From: Lachnospiraceae bacterium
GTDB taxonomy: Bacteria; Bacillota_A; Clostridia; Lachnospirales; Lachnospiraceae
Reading direction: 5' to 3'
NCBI GenBank assembly: GCA_003446335.1
Contig: DMAZ01000196.1
Coordinates: 1 to 8,834 of the forward strand
DNA: 8,834 nt
The position numbers were made by a program, and so were the translations under genes. Under the pieces are notes generated by a model. The model searched no databases and had not been told where the DNA came from. It saw nothing but the letters and a program-made list of their open reading frames with translations. The stretch's first letter is position 1. The number at the start of each line of letters is the position of its first letter. This document shows, piece by piece, positions 6,272-8,834 of this stretch.

Positions 6272-6300
6272 AGAATAATCCATTTATAATGGATTTTCAA
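6272..6300 (-). promoter_or_regulatory. Promoter of the HTH-purO-purH operon
   Basis: On the minus strand TTGAAA (6295-6300), a 17-base spacer and TATTCT (6272-6277) form a moderate sigma-A promoter, with a start near 6265 and a leader of about 30 bases. The spacer is almost entirely filled by the inverted repeat at 6277-6295. On the plus strand the centre also reads TATAAT (6285-6290), but no -35 box accompanies it. Confidence 0.6.
6277..6295. promoter_or_regulatory. Operator-like perfect inverted repeat in promoter spacer
   Basis: AATCCAT (6277-6283) and ATGGATT (6289-6295) are perfect 7-bp arms around TTATA. Placed between the -35 and -10 boxes of the minus-strand promoter, a bound dimer would block RNA polymerase. 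The size suits an Xre-family dimer, and the adjacent HTH gene is the first candidate, which is an inference. Confidence 0.6.
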
Positions 6301-6468
6301 GCAATTTAATAACTCTTTATCCCCCGTCTCTGTTCAAATCCGGTATTACATTGGATAAACTGTACTAAATTATTAATTCTTTATTGCTGCAGTGTTTGTT
6401 AGAATACGTGAATATTGTCCTTGTAAATACAATCTGAACAGGTAAACACGATATTGGATACATTTGAG

Positions 6469-6858
6469 ATGCGGAAGAGAGTCCTTTCGGATAACATACG
6501 CAGATATATGAAGGTAAATAATCTGACCGAATTGGATCTCTCAGCACGATCAGGAATTAAATACACTACTCTGAATAGCTGGATCTGCTGCAAGACTTAT
6601 CCCGGGCAGCGGAACCTGATAAAACTGTCAGATTCTTTAAACTGCGAGATATCAGAGTTGACAGAAAAAGAGACTTATCAGGACGAGCGAAAAAAGTTTC
6701 TGACAATAGGACAGGCATCTATCCTTTATGCCTACAGCAACGACCGCCTCTTTCAGCGAATATGCGATGGGCTTCTGAAATTCCTCAGAGAAAAAAGACT
6801 GGCCGCTTATGCGGAGAAATTTATAGAAATACTTGAGAACAGTCCTGATAATACATAA
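6469..6858 (+). CDS. HTH (Xre-like) protein with helical C-terminal region
   Basis: This is a protein of about 129 residues. Residues 5-66 form a Cro/CI-like helix-turn-helix domain: VLSDNIRRYMKVNNLTELDL (helix 1 and turn), SARSGIKYTTLNSW (helices 2-3), then PGQRNLIKLSDSLNCEISEL. The recognition region has an unusual WICCKTYP in place of the common W-E-x-G turn. Residues 67-129 look mainly helical, with FLTIGQASILYAYSNDRLFQ and a charged C-terminus, and could mediate dimerisation. The start is uncertain: ATG 6469 is preferred, but a TTG at 6454 in the same frame is possible and neither has a good Shine-Dalgarno. It is divergent from the HTH-purO operon, so it could control it, and it ends in a strong terminator. 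The function is unknown. Confidence 0.72.
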   Translation: MRKRVLSDNIRRYMKVNNLTELDLSARSGIKYTTLNSWICCKTYPGQRNLIKLSDSLNCEISELTEKETYQDERKKFLTIGQASILYAYSNDRLFQRICDGLLKFLREKRLAAYAEKFIEILENSPDNT

Positions 6859-6899
6859 AGAACAGCAGACGAATCAATGATCCGACTGCTGTTCTTTTT
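6857..6899. terminator. Terminator shared by convergent genes
   Basis: AAAGAACAGCAG (6857-6868) pairs with CTGCTGTTCTTT (6886-6897), a 12-bp stem with a 17-base loop. It runs directly into TTTTT (6895-6899) on the plus strand. The stem begins inside the stop codon of the plus-strand HTH gene and ends next to the stop codon (6898-6900) of the minus-strand peptidase gene. On the minus strand the T tract is shorter (TTTATGTATT). Confidence 0.9.
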
Positions 6900-7911
6900 A
6901 TTTTCTGATGGTTATGATGTATCCGTCCACATTATTTCCGGATACGGTATAGTCTCCCTGCGGCTCTTCTATTGTTGATTCCGCCGTAAAGAAGATGTCA
7001 TATGTACCGTCGTCACAATTGACCGTGAGCGGACTGGCCGCTGAAGTCTCTGCACGCAGATAGTCAATATACTCTTCCAGGCACAGGTCATTGGCAGACA
7101 TATAGGTCGCATGAGGAATTCCGACATAGCGGAAATGCCACGCTTCATTGCTGATCCCCGTTATTTCGACCTTGTTTTCCGCATATCTGCGGATGAAACC
7201 GTACAGATAAGCATTATCGTTCATCCACACGGCATTCTCACTCTCAGAAAATGACCCTTCGCTGCCATCCTCATAGAAGATGCTCATGTCCACTGCAAGA
7301 CCGGTGTGATGTTCACTGTATCCGGGCGCGGCAACGAAATTCTCGGCATATTCCTGCCCGTTCAGCTCCGCGATCTCATCCCAGACGCTCTGCTGATACT
7401 CCAAAGAACGGTAGGCGGAGGCAATACCGGTCTGCTTTGTCCCGACCGCTGCGTCGCAGGCAGCTACAATCTCGTCCAGGGCAGGCATGATTCTGCCGGC
7501 TACCTGAAAATCTTCCTTCTCCAACTGATAGTAGAAGCTCTGCGCCTCACGGATAGATGTAAGCTCCATCGTGTTTTCGTTCGCGGCAAAATCATACGGA
7601 TAGCGGCTGCTGACCAGTATAAGGTCTCCCGCATGCATCTGTTCCTCAGTAAATGTCACCGTCCTTATCTCCGGCTCGGCTTCTGCTGTTGATTTCTCAT
7701 CTTTGGCATCTTCAAGAACGACCACGTCTCCGGATTGCCGGCCCTGCTTTTCATCATTCTCCCGCGCTTTTTTCCGGTTGACCAAAAGAAGGATGACCAG
7801 AAGTATAAAGATCGCCGTGAGCATCAATGCAAGCATTCTGTTTCTCTGTTTTCTTTTTCTGGCGAGTCTGGCTTTCGTCATGCGACGCCTGTTTTTTTCA
7901 TTGCTTCCCAT
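6898..7911 (-). CDS. VanY-type D-Ala-D-Ala carboxypeptidase, membrane-anchored (M15B)
   Basis: This 337-residue zinc peptidase probably trims the terminal D-alanine from peptidoglycan stem peptides outside the cell membrane. A basic N-terminus (residues 1-25, many Arg and Lys) precedes one membrane segment (about 26-45), giving an N-in, C-out anchor. An acidic linker runs to about 90. The M15B domain follows: SAYRS (165-169), SEHHTGLAVD (199-208) with the zinc ligands His201 and Asp208, and EAWHFRY (256-262) with the catalytic Glu256 and zinc ligand His259. Residues 291-337 form a small beta-rich tail ending VSGNNVDGYIITIRK, an addition of unknown role. The ATG at 7909-7911 is the only ATG giving the full anchor, but it has no close Shine-Dalgarno. 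It lies 23 bases after the YjbQ gene and is probably co-transcribed with it. No vanX or vanH genes are nearby, so a housekeeping role is more likely than glycopeptide resistance. Confidence 0.9.
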   Translation of the reverse strand: MGSNEKNRRRMTKARLARKRKQRNRMLALMLTAIFILLVILLLVNRKKARENDEKQGRQSGDVVVLEDAKDEKSTAEAEPEIRTVTFTEEQMHAGDLILVSSRYPYDFAANENTMELTSIREAQSFYYQLEKEDFQVAGRIMPALDEIVAACDAAVGTKQTGIASAYRSLEYQQSVWDEIAELNGQEYAENFVAAPGYSEHHTGLAVDMSIFYEDGSEGSFSESENAVWMNDNAYLYGFIRRYAENKVEITGISNEAWHFRYVGIPHATYMSANDLCLEEYIDYLRAETSAASPLTVNCDDGTYDIFFTAESTIEEPQGDYTVSGNNVDGYIITIRK

Positions 7912-7918
7912 TGTTGAC

Positions 7919-7933
7919 GGCAGGTAAGCTGCC
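7919..7933 (-). other. Small hairpin between the YjbQ stop and the VanY start
   Basis: On the minus strand GGCAG (7929-7933) pairs with CTGCC (7919-7923) around a 5-base loop, seven bases before the VanY ATG. It occupies the place where a ribosome binding site is expected. The purine-rich GGAGGGATAAA lies just upstream of it. There is no T tract, so it is not a terminator. Confidence 0.4.
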
Positions 7934-7934
7934 T

Positions 7935-8339
7935 TTATCCCTCCATAACTTTTACGTAATAATACCTTGTTCGAGGACCGTCGAATTCGCAGAAATAAAT
8001 ATCCTGCCAGATTCCCAGAATTATTCTTCCGTTCTCAACAATGACCGTCTCGGATGAACCGAGCATAGCACTCTTTATATGAGCAAACGAGTTGCCGTCA
8101 GCATGCAGATAGGCATTATCATTTCTCGGAACGAGCCTGTCAAGGGTGTAAAGAAGATCATGCTGAACATCCGGATCCGTATTTTCACTGACTGTGATCG
8201 CAGCAGTTGTATGCGGACAGGCAATGACTGCTATACCGTCATAAATTGCGCTCTTTTCAATATCTTCGCGTACCTGGTCCGTAATGGCAATCATCTTTTC
8301 ATCTGCATCGATCCGAAGTTCGTGCTTAAATACTTTCAT
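7935..8339 (-). CDS. YjbQ/UPF0047 family protein
   Basis: This is a 134-residue cytosolic protein of the UPF0047 (YjbQ) family, a compact beta-rich fold that forms trimers. Counting from the ATG at 8337-8339, the family motifs are CPHTTAAITVSEN (41-53), LHADGNSFAHIKSAMLG (78-94) and GIWQDIYFCEFDGPR (109-123). The conserved histidines and acidic residues H43, H79, D81 and H87 probably form a metal or substrate site. Some members have thiamine-phosphate-synthase activity in vitro or by complementation, but the cellular role is unsettled. GAGGAGG (8348-8354) lies eight bases before this ATG. A GTG at 8346-8348 in the same frame overlaps the Shine-Dalgarno and is not used. It is the first gene after an internal promoter and is followed by the VanY peptidase gene. 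Confidence 0.93.
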   Translation of the reverse strand: MKVFKHELRIDADEKMIAITDQVREDIEKSAIYDGIAVIACPHTTAAITVSENTDPDVQHDLLYTLDRLVPRNDNAYLHADGNSFAHIKSAMLGSSETVIVENGRIILGIWQDIYFCEFDGPRTRYYYVKVMEG

Positions 8340-8362
8340 GCAGCGCACCTCCTCTTCCAGAC

Positions 8363-8391
8363 ACTATATTTCAGCTTTTATCTGCTATCAA
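8363..8391 (-). promoter_or_regulatory. Promoter for yjbQ-vanY
   Basis: TTGATA (8386-8391), a 17-base spacer and TATAGT (8363-8368) each match five of six consensus positions. The -35 box overlaps the stop codon of the upstream membrane-protein gene. Transcription would start near 8356, leaving a leader of only about 17 bases that begins just before the Shine-Dalgarno. Confidence 0.65.
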
Positions 8392-8834
8392 TCGGTAAAA
8401 AACCTTCTCGGAAGCCTGTACTTCAGATCTTTGATAAGGTCATCATCATCAATCTGCATAAAAATCAGACGTTTTTCTTTGGGTAAGACAAATACATACG
8501 GTCTTTTGTCCGGATCCAGCGAGGAATAATCTGTCACCGTAAAATCATGCTGAAATGCGTCCAGTTGATGGGAGCCATAGGGGGCGGCGCATTCCACGTC
8601 GGCTACCGAGAATGTCTCCAAATGCTTTCTTTTAGACTGGGAATAGATCACATCTATGTCAAATTCACCATTAACGTAAGAGTATTCATATTCTACGTTA
8701 AAACGGGGGTATATAAAGAAATGCCCCACTACGGCGAGGATGAGCCCCAGATAGAGGAGCGGACCAAAAATAAAAAAACCTCCTAGGGCAAGCAGGATAG
8801 TAAGAACGATCAAACCGTACTTTAACATCTGCTC
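8388..8834 (-). CDS. Membrane protein of unknown function, N-terminus beyond window
   Basis: At least 148 residues are visible. The frame stays open to the right edge (Glu-Gln before the first visible Met at 8826-8828), and no Shine-Dalgarno can be seen, so the true start probably lies outside. Two adjacent hydrophobic segments (YGLIVLTILLALGGFFIFG and LLYLGLILAVVGHFFI) form a hairpin in the membrane. A soluble domain of about 105 residues follows, with NVEYEYSYVNGEFDIDVIYS, SKRKHLETFSVADVE and a C-terminal RPYVFVLPKEKRLIFMQ strand region. The pattern reminds me of DUF6106 proteins of Lachnospiraceae, but this is from memory and uncertain. It is probably anchored by its N-terminus with the larger part in the cytoplasm. 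It lies 48 bases upstream of the YjbQ gene on the same strand. Confidence 0.75.
   Translation of the reverse strand, partial: EQMLKYGLIVLTILLALGGFFIFGPLLYLGLILAVVGHFFIYPRFNVEYEYSYVNGEFDIDVIYSQSKRKHLETFSVADVECAAPYGSHQLDAFQHDFTVTDYSSLDPDKRPYVFVLPKEKRLIFMQIDDDDLIKDLKYRLPRRFFTD

Larger units (their letters stand above)
6234..6468. other. Intergenic region between divergent regulators
   Basis: This is about 235 AT-rich bases between the two divergent HTH genes. It holds the minus-strand promoter and operator-like palindrome (6272-6300) and five TGGAT/ATCCA pentamers: 6235-6239, 6278-6282, 6290-6294, 6352-6356 and 6455-6459. Two of them form the direct repeat ATTGGATA at 6350-6357 and 6453-6460. 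I could not find a convincing promoter for the plus-strand HTH gene. No small gene or riboswitch is apparent. Confidence 0.5.

Noticed and set aside
6234..6300. Purine riboswitch upstream of the purine operon
   Set aside because: The leader of about 30 bases is too short, and no three-way junction motifs are present. The only structure is the promoter palindrome.
6330..6441. Inverted copies CTGTTCA (6330-6336) and TGAACAG (6435-6441)
   Set aside because: The arms are only 7 bases and nearly 100 bases apart with no tie to a promoter; chance is a sufficient explanation.
6898..7911. Vancomycin resistance cluster
   Set aside because: Only a VanY-type peptidase is present, with no VanHAX, VanRS or VanZ nearby. 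Such peptidases are common cell-wall enzymes.

Overview
The window looks like ordinary chromosome from a Gram-positive anaerobe of the class Clostridia, most likely a Lachnospiraceae-type Firmicute. The reasons are purine-rich Shine-Dalgarno sites, sigma-A-like promoters, moderate G+C (about 45-50% by eye), tRNA genes without an encoded CCA, and protein types typical of that group. These include a split purine enzyme pair, a stand-alone branched-chain aminotransferase and a VanY-type peptidase. No transposase, integrase, phage gene or CRISPR array is visible.

Layout: positions 1-68 and 1588-1659 hold two minus-strand tRNA-Gly(GCC) genes, identical over the shared part, each with its own promoter and a small leader hairpin. 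They flank an NhaC-family Na+/H+ antiporter gene (151-1449, minus). Positions 1747-2514 (minus) encode a TM1586-type nitroreductase-like flavoprotein, divergent from ilvE (2707-3729, plus), which has a clear sigma-A promoter. A perfect 15-bp-stem terminator (3747-3785) separates ilvE from a convergent minus-strand operon.

That operon reads, in transcription order: a 69-aa Xre-type HTH regulator (6233-6024), a PurO-type IMP cyclohydrolase (6019-5303), a stand-alone AICAR transformylase (5265-4087) and an 84-aa protein of unknown function (4052-3798). The two enzymes together perform the last two steps of IMP synthesis, normally done by bifunctional bacterial PurH. The operon promoter carries a perfect 7-bp inverted repeat inside its -35/-10 spacer, which suggests repression, possibly by the co-transcribed regulator. 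A second HTH protein (6469-6858, plus) is divergent across a roughly 235-bp intergenic region that contains several TGGAT half-sites.

After a shared terminator between convergent genes (6857-6899), a minus-strand group follows: a membrane protein running off the right edge (8834-8388), a YjbQ/UPF0047 protein (8339-7935) with its own promoter, and a membrane-anchored VanY-type D,D-carboxypeptidase (7911-6898). Apart from the roughly 235-bp spacer at 6234-6468, intergenic stretches are short and are covered by the listed sites. The most notable unit is the purO/purH split operon with its regulator and unknown last gene; I see no defence or mobile system.
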